64,000 bases of DNA from Lactifluus volemus (taxonomy: Eukaryota > Basidiomycota > Agaricomycetes > Russulales > Russulaceae): assembly GCA_022376515.1 (NCBI GenBank), contig WTXI01000002.1, positions 496,001-560,000 of the forward strand. Reading direction: 5' to 3'. A model generated the notes under the pieces. The model was not told where the DNA came from, did no database searches, and worked only from the letters and a program-made list of their open reading frames with translations. This document shows positions 45,601 through 55,133 of this stretch, piece after piece. A program made the translations under genes and the position numbers. Within the stretch, counting starts at the first letter, position 1. The number at the start of each line of letters is the position of its first letter.

Positions 45601-48051
45601 GGGATTATCATCTCTGTCGAAATGGTTGCAGCAAGAGGTAGGTACGCCCCATAACTCAACGCGTCATATGCTGACTTTCATGTCAATTGCAATAGCGTTC
45701 ACAAACCAAAGTGAAGACTTTGATAGCATTGGCGAATGATGCGTCTGCGTTTGTTCGGTATTTCGGGATGGCGATAGTAAAGAGTGCCCCGCATATATAT
45801 GTCTCTGCACTCCCTTTCGCCCCAGGCTCTTCCCGGATCCTCAAACAATATATTCGTCAATTTCCTCGCACCTTATCCCTAGACCGTGGGCAGTTTCCTC
45901 ATTGGCCAGCTCTGGAAATGACGATCAATGCACATGACGACCATGTCCTTTCTGTTGCATTTTCGCCAGACGGACAGCGCATCGCGTCGGCCTCAGACGA
46001 TCACACGATTCGCGTGTGGGATGCCGGAACAGGAGAGATCATGGCGGGACCATTTATTGGACACACCGATTCGGTTGGCTGTATTGCATTTTCGCCTGAT
46101 GGGCAGCTCATTGCGTCTGCCTCGGACGATCGCACGATTCGCGTGTGGGACGCTTCAACAGGAGAGGTCATAGCAGGCCCATTGACTGGTCACACCTCTG
46201 CCCTCCTTTGTGTTGCATTCTCCCCTGATGGGCATCGCATCGCATCGGCCTGGGACGATTACACGATTTGTATGTGGGATGCCACAACAGGAGAGGTTGT
46301 AGCGGGCCCATTTACTGGGCACACCCGTTTGGTTAACTCCGTTGCATTCTCACCTGACGGTCACCACATCGCATCGGCCTCGGACGATTGCACGGTTCGT
46401 GTGTGGGATACCGCAACCGGAGAGGTCGTGGCGGGCCCATTTACTGGACACACCGATTGGGTCAATTCCGTTGCATTCTCACCTGACGGTCATCGCATCG
46501 CATCGGCCTCGGACGATATCACGATTCGTATATGGGATGCTGCAACAGGAGAGGTCGTAGCGGGCCCATTTACTGAACACACCCATTGGATCAAATCTGT
46601 TGCCTTCTCACCAGACGGCCATCGCATCGCATCGGCCTCGGACGATAACACAATTCGCGTGTGGGATGCCGCAACGGGAGAGGTCGTAGCAGGACCATTT
46701 GTTGGACACACCGATTCGGTCAGGTCTGCTGCATTCTCACCTGACGGTCATCGCATCGCTTCGGCCTCTGAGGATAACACGATTCGCGTGTGGAATGCTG
46801 CCACAGGAGAAGTCGCGGCGAGCCCATCAACTGGACGTACCTCTGAGGTCGTTTTTATTTCATTCTTGTCCGACGAGCAATGCATCGCATCGGCCTCGGA
46901 GGATCACGCGATTTACATTTGGGATGCTGCGACAGGAGAGCTCGTCGCGGGCCCATTTACTGGACACAACTCTTCAGTCAACTCCATCGCATTCTCGCCT
47001 GCCAAGGCGGCGCATTGCATTGGCCCTAGGGGATCACACTATTCGCTTGTGGGATACCGCAACTAGAGAGATCGTAGCGGGCCCATTTACTGGACACACC
47101 GATGAAATCATTTCTGTTATATTCTCGCCTGACGGACAGCGCATCGCATCGGCCTCGGAGGATGAGACGATTCGCGTGTGGGATACTACAACGGGAGAGG
47201 TTATATTCACTGAACACCTCAGTTCGATCTTCTCTGTTGCATTCTTGCCTGACGGGAAACGTATCGTATCCACCTCGTTGGATCGCAAGATTTGGGTGTG
47301 GGACACCACAACAGGAGAGACATTAATAGAACCACGGATTGCCTCTTCAGTCGACTGTTTTGCGTTCTCACCTGATCGCCATCGCATCGCATCGGCCTCA
47401 ATGGATTGCAAGATTCACGTGTGGGATCCTGTGACAGGAGAGGTCGTGGCGGGTCCATTTACTGGACACACCGAACGGGTCAATTCTGTTGCGTTCTCGC
47501 CTGATGGACAGCGCATCGCATCAGCATCGTGGGATTTCACGATTCGCGTTTGGGATGCCGCAACAGGACAGACCGTAGCTGGCCCATTTACTGGACACAC
47601 CGACTCGGTCAGCTGTGTTGCATTCTCGCCGGACGGGGAGCGCATCGCATCAGCCTCGAAGGACCACACGATTCGCATATGGGATGCCGCGACAGGAGAG
47701 GTCTTGGCAAGCCCATTTACTGGACACACCTCTCCGGTCGACTTTATTGCATTCTTGTCAGACGGGCAGCACACTGTCTCATGGGGTGGTACCGAAATTC
47801 GTGTGGAGAAGGTCACAACAGAAGATAGGGAAAACATTCATTTTACGGACCAATCCCGCATTGACAGTGATGGTTGGATATGTGGGAAAGACGGAGGACT
47901 TTTGTTATGGATCCCTGCGCTTCACCGGGCATGTCTTCATAGACCCAACACGGTCTGGATCGCAGGCAATTATGTGACTCGACTTGATTTCTCGAATTTT
48001 GTGCACGGATCAAATTGGGCTACAGTACATGATCATACTTTATCTCGATAG
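42633..48051 (+). pseudogene. NLR protein 2: tandem paralogue of NLR1, frameshifted in the WD40 array
   Basis: Same architecture as NLR1, from MGPISSAQVSETQPTLLPLQ. C2-like part: KKRQFYVTMTYGEMARQTRS, VRSVSQRVEWNESVDV, SLYAERTTQKAILVGRQEIA. Then the helical domain and NACHT: LLGQAGTGKSSIAHEIA, ILIVIDALDES, RPIIPLHTSFRDFLTRK. After an intron near 45,636-45,693, WD40 repeats run to the ninth unit. There, at 47,001-47,010, GCCAAGG replaces GCCAGG of NLR1; the reading frame shifts and stops at 47,066. The second frame then carries units 9-15 and the usual tail to 48,051 with no further stop. If the extra A is real, the product lacks six to seven repeats and the tail. If it is an assembly indel, the gene is intact with 15 repeats. 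The Met used for the alternative NLR1 start (35,292) is GTG here, which favours the upstream start in both genes. Confidence 0.8.
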
Positions 48052-48340
48052 ATATTGATACAATTGTTGACCTTTTTTTATCAGTAACTTACTCTTAAAC
48101 TTCAAACCTTTCAATAAATTCATGCAGAACCTTGTGACGATGCATAGACAAGAACGTGCGATTCGTACGAAATTGCAGTAGTATGATAACAAGCAAAACC
48201 TGAAGAGGTTGGACGAGGAAATGATAGACCGAAAAAAAAAAAAACCAAAACCAAAACCAAAACAAGTGATGGCGTGTGGGAAGAGAAAGAAAACAAGCTT
48301 CGATCTAAAAATAAAAAAAACCTTGCCAGCTCTTTTCCTC
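48052..48340. repeat. A-rich low-complexity DNA after NLR2
   Basis: Contains an A11-type run followed by repeated CCAAAA units near 48,230-48,265, and other A runs near 48,310. No gene seen. Confidence 0.5.
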
Positions 48341-48960
48341 AGTCTGATGATGAACGACATCGTATCTCGATTTCCCCAACTGCACCGCTAGCAGGGCCAT
48401 TCCGAGGGCGCACGGAGCATCCTGTATCGTTAGCTTTACTACTCGTGTTAGATGGTAGGGTTGTCGAATTGTCCTCACTGTTCTACTTGCGTTGTCTATG
48501 CATGCATGCCTGCGCGACATCGCCTATCTGTGCTCGTCGCGTTCCTTCAACCCCTGCGCCACCATCTAACTCGCCACCTTCTGGGATCGCAAATGTTGTC
48601 TGACTCCCAGAACCAGATGGCAGTTCGCTGTTCCAAGAACGCGCACGTTATCCTTCATCTCTATTTTTATTTTTTCCTGTCGTCGTCGTCGTCGTCGTCG
48701 TCACCATTGGTTGGGGTAGTAGGAGAAGTATAGGCGGACGCCTAGTTTTCTGCAGCCAGTTCGCTTGGCCATGACTTGTACGGACGATGCCGCGGAGGAC
48801 ATGAGACGTCGCCTCCTCCCTGTCGGAGCTACATCATCGTCCGATGTCATTATCTGTCGATGACTTCGGAGAGTTACGAGAGGTCGTTCGATTTGCGATC
48901 GACGGCGCCTTGGGATGCCGCTCTTACAGTTCTGTTGCAGGTGCACATGGGGCCTGGGTA
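48340..48960. repeat. Duplicated non-coding segment, copy 2 (counterpart at 41,930-42,450)
   Basis: Counterpart of the segment before NLR2. It includes a GTC/CGT trinucleotide run of about eight units at 48,679-48,703 that is absent from copy 1. Confidence 0.6.
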
Positions 48961-49975
48961 CAACCGGGCATGGGGAGAGAACTGGCTGTGGGCGATGGAG
49001 GGCGTCAGTCAGTGTCATAGGTGGTCAACGACGACGCAAATACAAAAAAAAAAAACCTGGGAGAACGCAACATACAGACACGCTCGTTGGTGGTGCGAAT
49101 GACAAATATTGACCAAGCTTGACTGTTGGTTGTTGATACGCTTGACAAGGATGCAAATCCGGATGCGGAACGCGTTTCCAGTCGATAAACTACAAATGAG
49201 ATCTCGGTATCGTTCTTGCCATCGCCGGTTGCACGCGTCAGCACCAGTCTTGGCGTTGGTCGACTTGGAATCCCGCAAGTCAGAACCCAATCCCGTGATC
49301 ACGCCCACGCCTCTTGGCCGGCCCTAAAGTGTTCTCACCTCCTGTAACCATGCCATTTTTATTTTTTTCCCACTATCTTTTAACACCAGGCGCTGATATA
49401 CCACATGTTCGACTGACCACGCGCCATGCGCAAAGTCAGATCTTTCATCGCCAGCAGCCTCAGAACGAGCGGTGCGCTCTTTGGCTGTGCACCCGGGTTA
49501 AATGAGGCCTCTAGCCCTCTACCCGAAATGGGTGACGCAGTCACCTGGCGTTCCGACAAAAACTCGAACCTGGAGTTTTCTTTTATTTTTTTACTTTAGT
49601 CCTAAATTCAAAGTTCATATCCTGTATACAGTATGTATCGATACGATGTTCGGAATATCGTTGCTCTATATATCACTGCGATCAATAACTCGGACCATCC
49701 CTCAAAATCCAAGTGCTGTTGTCACTTGTGCCGTCATCGAACCAAACCCATGTCTTAGTTGTGGGCACGTGCCATAAGCTTAGTCTTGTCAGTTAACAGG
49801 GTTGGGCTTCCGTGTTACCGTGTTTTTGCTGGTACTCTCGAATTGGAATGAACGGACGTTGAACTGGGTTCGCTCGTACAAACGTGTGGGGGATAAGGTG
49901 GGGGTATTCGATCCATAATTGTGTTCCACTCACGCCACGGCACAAGTACAAACTCAAATGCATATCGTATTAGTC
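48961..49975. other. Intergenic stretch, no supported gene
   Basis: Only short frames, an A10-type run at about 49,045, and T-rich stretches near 49,350 and 49,580. I see no gene or element ends. Confidence 0.35.
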
Positions 49976-49984
49976 ACCTTGCTT

Positions 49985-50705
49985 GCAAGGCTATTGGCGG
50001 TCTATAATCGCCCGTGACTGGAACCATCAAAAATTTACGTAAGACATTTTTCCTTCTTCGGAATTTCCGACCTTGCCTGTTCTATGCGTTCCGACAACAC
50101 TCCTCCTTTTGCAATGATCTTTAGATTTGTGTGATCTCAGCTGTTCAATGTTTCCCACTTGCCCAAACACTCTTCCTTTTGCAATGATCTTTAGATTTGT
50201 TCAATCTTGGGCCGTTCGATGTGTTGGTCAGCTGTGATTGGATGGCTGTTGCACCAGTCAGCCTGCCAATGCTTCCCTCGACTCCTTGACTGCAACATCA
50301 AAACACTATCAACCAACTCCATTATTTCGCCCCCCTGACTTGACTGTCATCTCAGGGGCTGATTCATCATCTCACAGAAATGTTGTGATATACAATACAA
50401 GTGGTGAATAATGGATCTGGCCCACATCATTTGGAAGCAGATGCTATTCTCATTGGGTGTTATCAATAGTCGGTACAATATGAGCAATCCAGCTGTTCAA
50501 GTTCATGCAAGGTCCAGCGTGGCCCCTGGGCCACTGGACTCTCCCACATCCTCTCAATTGGACAACCCGGATATGATTGTCCCACTGGAAACCGCAGCCT
50601 TTTCTGATCGATCATCTTGGAGGTGATGATGCGATGGACCCATTTTGGGCCATGGTCTCTGGGGGCGTTTTCGCTGGACACTTCCCAGGCATCGAGTCGC
50701 TCAGC
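49985..50705. repeat. Direct repeat flanking the F-box gene, left copy
   Basis: Matches 54,180-55,045. Shared blocks: TCGCCCGTGACTG, GGAACCATCAAAAATTTA, CCTTTTGCAATGATCTTTAG, GGGCCGTTCGATGTGTTGGT, GAAATGTTGTGATATACAAT, CTATTCTCATTGGGTGTTAT and CTGGACACTTCCCAGGCATC. The left copy lacks about 290 bp present in the right copy between CAACTCC and TTTCGCCCCCCT. Conceptual pieces such as EPSKIYV and FDVLV-CDW suggest a decayed coding sequence, but frames are broken. Confidence 0.75.
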
Positions 50706-51939
50706 GGTTCCGTAAATCCACAAAAATTGGAGCAGTTTGGACAGCTGTCTTTCTATGCATTCCTGAATGCCCCACACATATACGTTCTGAGCTGGGTTAG
50801 TGATGGCCTGTGGCAACAGTGAGTTAAAGTTAATATGGTAGTAATGTGGGGGATGAAGCTCGATGAAGCCTCGCACCTGTAATTGTTTGTCAATAGTTTT
50901 CAGGGTAAAGATTACTGGACTAACATCTTCCACGCTGAACCACTCCTGGTGGGTATTGTACCAAATCTGTGTCAAAAAATATTCGAGTGTGTATGTTAAT
51001 GTACAATAAAGTCCTGGGTCAATACATCACACTCATAGTCCGCAAGCAAGGTGGCCGACGGGCGTTGTTGCACGGTCAAGTGACAAAATGTGGACGACTC
51101 GCCAACTTACAGCCGGGTTGCAACTCCCGTTCTTTCTTTTAAAAGTCTGCATTCAACACACTGACAGTGGTGTGTGAACTATGCAAACTAGAAGGAGGGA
51201 TATAGAAGCGGCTGCAGTGTCCTGAGCGGCCGGGTGGTGTTGAAACCCCCAAACTAAACACCAGTTCAAACTACTTTCGGCCATCCACAGCGCAGGTGTG
51301 GAGTATTATTTCACGACCTCGTTACAAAAACAGTAACTACTTGGCACACGAAGGCAGATACAAACCGAGCTTGGGGAAAAGAAAATGGGGATATTCAAAA
51401 TCGCAGTTGGACATGAATCTCCCCATACATTTTTGCTTTCCAATTTCTCGTGTGCCTTCTCTTCGACCAACTCGCACGCATATTTTGCCGCCTCTCGTCA
51501 AAGTTGGTTATGACGTATACCAGGAGGTTCCATTGGGTTTATAGGTCTCGAATTCCTTCTTGCACGGAACTGGACCTTCGTCATTTTGTGTTCGACTACC
51601 CAAAGGCGTCCGGGACAATCTCCCCTCCAGGGACAAATTCAGGGATGGGAAATGGATCCAGATATGGCGTGAGTGAGGTCGTATCGATCCCGCTCCTACA
51701 GGCGGTGCTGATCCTGATCCTGCTCCTGCTTCTGCTCCTGCTGCGCATCCATGTTGGATGTCTCGAACGAGTAGGAAAATCACGTGAACGACCTGCGGGA
51801 TTTTCCAGTCGCATTGACACGAGGAGAACGCGTTAGGACACTGCCTCAAGGACACTGCCTCAAGGACACTGCCTGATGTGAAGACATAAATGAGGCTAAC
51901 GCACTTCAATCTTCAACCACATCCCCCTCGCTACTACAC
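50706..51939. other. Intergenic stretch with minisatellite
   Basis: No supported gene. A (CCTGAT/CCTGCT)-type hexamer run lies near 51,710-51,740. Three tandem copies of a 14-bp unit GGACACTGCCTCAA lie at about 51,836-51,875. The end should contain the F-box gene promoter. Confidence 0.45.
51836..51875. repeat. 14-bp tandem repeat, three copies
   Basis: GGACACTGCCTCAA is repeated head to tail, the third copy ending GGACACTGCCTGAT. Confidence 0.85.
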
Positions 51940-53467
51940 ATGTCTACCACCGCTCATTGGCCCCTTAATATGCGGCGACGCCTACCTTCACCAACTCGTG
52001 AGTCCCAAAGTTAGTTGTCCCTATTCCACGCACCAACTCGTGAATAAATAGGGTCCCTTAGCAACAAACCATATTCATCTATCCATACCCTCAACGACGA
52101 CGTCCTTCTCCACATATTCTATGTCTATCTACTTGATATCATGGACGAAGAAGATGACGAGAATGTCAGATTGGTCCGCAAGTGGTGCCGCCAACGTTGG
52201 TGGTATAAGCCAGCTTGGGTTTGCCGACGGTGGCGGCAGCTCGTTCTTGCGTCACCTTCACGACTGGATCTTCATCTCCTCTGCACATATGGTGTGCCTG
52301 TAGCAGATATGCTAGCCCATTCACCTCCCCTGCCCCTCACCCTCTTTTACGACGACTGCAATCGTGAGATGACAGCAGAGGACGAAGAAGGTGTACTGCT
52401 TGCACTCAGTCACTGTGACCGTTTGCACCGTGTTACCCTTGGGATACCAGCCTCCGAATTAGGCAAGTTCACCACGCCAATGAATGAGGAATTCCCAGTT
52501 CTGGAACGCATGCGTATCGAGTCATGGCCCCACGAGTCTACACACCTCGCCTCTCTCGAAACCTTTCGGGCACCTAATCTACGCCAAATGTGGACGAGTT
52601 GCCTTCCAATTCCATCCCCTTTACCCCCAAATACTACGAGTTTGGTTAACCTCAAGCTTATAGATATCCCAACATCCGTCTATTTCCCCCAAGTTATATT
52701 CTCACACGGCTTTCACACACGCCCCAGCTCGAGACTCTCGTCATCCATTTTCATGCCCCTCTCCCAAACCGTGATGTTACGAGGCAACTATTGAATACCC
52801 CATTCACGACCAACGTCACTCTTCCTCACCTTCACGTCTTTTCATTTCGAGGTGTCAGTGCCTACCTGGAAGGTCTTCTTTCTCGGATCAGCGTGCCTTC
52901 CCTCAATTCCCTCGATGTCCAGTTTTTTAATCAACTCACTTTCACTGTTCCACACCTCTTGCAGTTTATGCAGACATCAGAGGGCCTCGGTTTCAGCTCT
53001 ATCGAACTCACTTTTGATGAGGGCTCTATTGATTTAATTTCAGACCCCCATCGGCGGCAACATCCCTTGCGTTTGCGGATCCTTTGCAGACATCTGGATT
53101 GGCAAGTAGCGACTGCAATCCAGGTCCTTGGAAAACTTTCGCCCGTGCTCTCTGCCGTGGAGGAGCTCACACTCCGGCACGAGAAACCCGATCGATCATT
53201 AGAGTTGAACAATGAAGTCGACGAAGCACAGTGGCGTGAACTTTTCAGGCCACTTGGCAGTGTGAATAAACTCTGCGTGCCAGATATACTCTTCGGAGAA
53301 GGGAGACATTCTCACTCTCTTCGTCTGGAGGATAAGGAACTGTTCCCCAATCTACTTGAGGTTCAATACTCTGGAAGCTGGCGGTGTTGCGGCACAGAAT
53401 TCAAGCTTAAGCAGGAGTGGGAAGTACACCGCCTGGGGCAACTGCAGGAGCAGGAGCAGGAGCAGGA

Positions 53468-53499
<32 letters not shown>

Positions 53500-53732
53500 T
53501 GTGGATGCCGAGGGCTCCCACGGGGTGGATATCGCCTCCTGATTTGTCTGCTGCCGTTAGATGGTATTATGCTCCCACGGAGCAGGACCGGCAGCAGCAG
53601 CAGCGGAAGCAACAGCAGCAGCAGCAGCAGCGGAAGCAGCAGCAGCAGCACCAGTGGAAGCAGCAGCAGCGGCGGGAGCAGCAGCAGCAGCGTATGCAGC
53701 AGCGTATGCAACAGCGTATGCAGCGGCGGTAG
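51940..53732 (+). CDS. F-box/LRR-like protein with Gln/Glu-rich tail (possible frameshift)
   Basis: A possible first exon (MSTTAHWPLNMRRRLPSP) and a 50-90 bp intron precede the F-box-like start HTLNDDVLLHIFYVYLLDIM, followed by WVCRRWRQLVLASPSRLDLH, the usual agaricomycete F-box pattern. An LRR-like body follows: HCDRLHRVTLGIPASEL, FPVLERMRIESW, LETFRAPNLRQM, LVNLKLIDIP. The frame then changes by one base near 52,715 (from FSHGFHTRPSS to PQLETLVIHFHAPLPNRDVT) and continues LPHLHVFSFRGVSAYLEGLL, VPSLNSLDVQFFNQL, VEELTLRHEKPDRSLEL to a stop at 53,732. The tail has a QEQEQE run (about 53,445-53,500) and long QQQ-R/K runs (about 53,590-53,725). F-box proteins select targets for SCF ubiquitin ligases; the target is unknown. 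As written, the gene is interrupted. Confidence 0.65.
53445..53730. repeat. CAGGAG hexamer and CAG trinucleotide runs
   Basis: About nine (CAGGAG/CAGGAA) units, then interrupted CAG arrays encoding Gln-rich protein. GGAGCAGGA-type repeats continue beyond the stop to about 53,830. All six frames stay open here, so long shadow frames of poly-Ala, poly-Ser or poly-Leu are artefacts of the repeat. Confidence 0.85.
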
Positions 53733-54179
53733 CGGATGCGGGAGCAGGATCGGGAGAGGAGTTGGTGGCGGCGCGGGAGGCGGTGACGGTGCGGGAACGG
53801 GTGGCGGGAGCAGGAGCAGGAGCGGGCGCGTTCGGTTTCCGCACGGTTATGGTTCTGTAAGGTCAGCCGTGTCGCTGACCTTGCAGCCACGTTCTCACAC
53901 CACGTTTTGCAACTCCCGAGCCCACCATGTTTTATGACTTACCTCTAGACTCTCGACTTCTTTCGGATCATCTCGCGTGCCCCGGCCATGGATGCCCCTG
54001 CGCCTCGGCCACGGACTGCTGTTTTTGGCCTTGTGCCACAAGCTTTGTCCTTTCATCCTCTACGTCCCTCATGTTTCACAACTTCCTCTTTGGTTAGATT
54101 GCCTTGAGTCTGCTTTTGTTCTCTTGCTATGGTAATTCTCGTGTACGTGCCTTGTCTTTCTCTTTCCTTTTTTTACCTT

Positions 54180-55045
54180 TCGCCCGTGACTGCAGGAACC
54201 ATCAAAAATTTATGTAACACAGTTTTCCTTCTTTGGATTTTCCGACCTGCCTGTTCTGCGTTCTGACAAATTCTGACAAATGCTCCTCCTTTTGCAATGA
54301 TCTTTAGATTCGTTTGATCTTGGGCCGTTCGATGTGTTGGTTGGCTGTGATTGGACTGTTGCACCGACGCTTCCCTCGACTCCTCAACTGCAACATCGAA
54401 ACACTATCAATCAACTCCTGCATGAAAAGACTATCCTTGCTGCGCATGGAACCTCTCATCGATCTATTCACAATGGAGACATTCTCATTGTCGATGCCAA
54501 AGCTATGGATACCGGTGTGCTACCTTTAGCACTCCGCTTTCTGCAGGTTTCTCCGTGGGTGAGACAGACCCGTTCTCTCTTCTTCATCGTTTGCGCGGAG
54601 TCGTACCACATTGTCGATCGAGGTCGGGGCGTTGCTGCAGTCTGGTGTACACACTCTCTTACATTCAGAACTTCTGTGAGCTAAATCTATTTCTCAATAA
54701 ACTTATTTCGCCCCCCTCAAAGAAATGTTGTGATATACAATACAAGTGGTGAATAACGGATCTACATCATTTGGAAGTGGACGCTATTCTCATTGGGTGT
54801 TATCAATAGTCGGTGCAATACGAGCGATCCAGCCATTCAAGTTCACGCAAGGTCCAGCGTGGCCCCTGCGCCACGCTGGACTCTCCCACAGCCTCTCAAT
54901 CGGGCAACCCGGATATGATTGCCCCACTGGAAACCACAGCCTTTTCTGATCGATCATCTTGAAGGTGTAGATGCTATGGACACATTTTGGGCCATGGTCT
55001 CTGGGGGCGTTTTCGCTGGACACTTCCCAGGCATCGAGTCGATTT
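54180..55045. repeat. Direct repeat flanking the F-box gene, right copy (decayed coding sequence)
   Basis: Counterpart of 49,985-50,705, in direct orientation about 4.2 kb away. It is longer and partly open on the plus strand: EPSKIYVTQFSFFGFSDLPV, then after a putative intron ending CTTTAG, FDVLVGCDWTVAPTLP, LHEKTILAAHGTSHRSIHNG and DILIVDAKAMDTGVLPLALR. I do not recognise this protein. On the minus strand a conserved frame (ENAPRDHGPK, MIDQKRL-FPVGQSYPGCPIE) is also open in both copies. Confidence 0.6.
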
Positions 55046-55133
55046 CCTTAGTTGTGATAACTGCTACATATCTAATCCACATGGTCAATACATCTTATCA
55101 AAAAAAAAGCTGAGACATGGATCACCCCGCTAT

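Noticed and set aside
48231..48265. Possible CRISPR-like or short tandem array (CCAAAA units)
   Set aside because: Simple A/C low-complexity run without spacers, in a eukaryotic genome.
53352..53890. Long overlapping frames of poly-Leu, poly-Ala or poly-Ser/Gly on both strands
   Set aside because: They are translations of CAG/GCAGGA repeats in other frames; only the frame continuing the F-box gene has a coherent upstream protein.
49985..55045. Long terminal repeats of a retrotransposon
   Set aside because: The copies do not start TG and end CA, no primer-binding site, reverse transcriptase or integrase lies between them, and the interior is an F-box gene.
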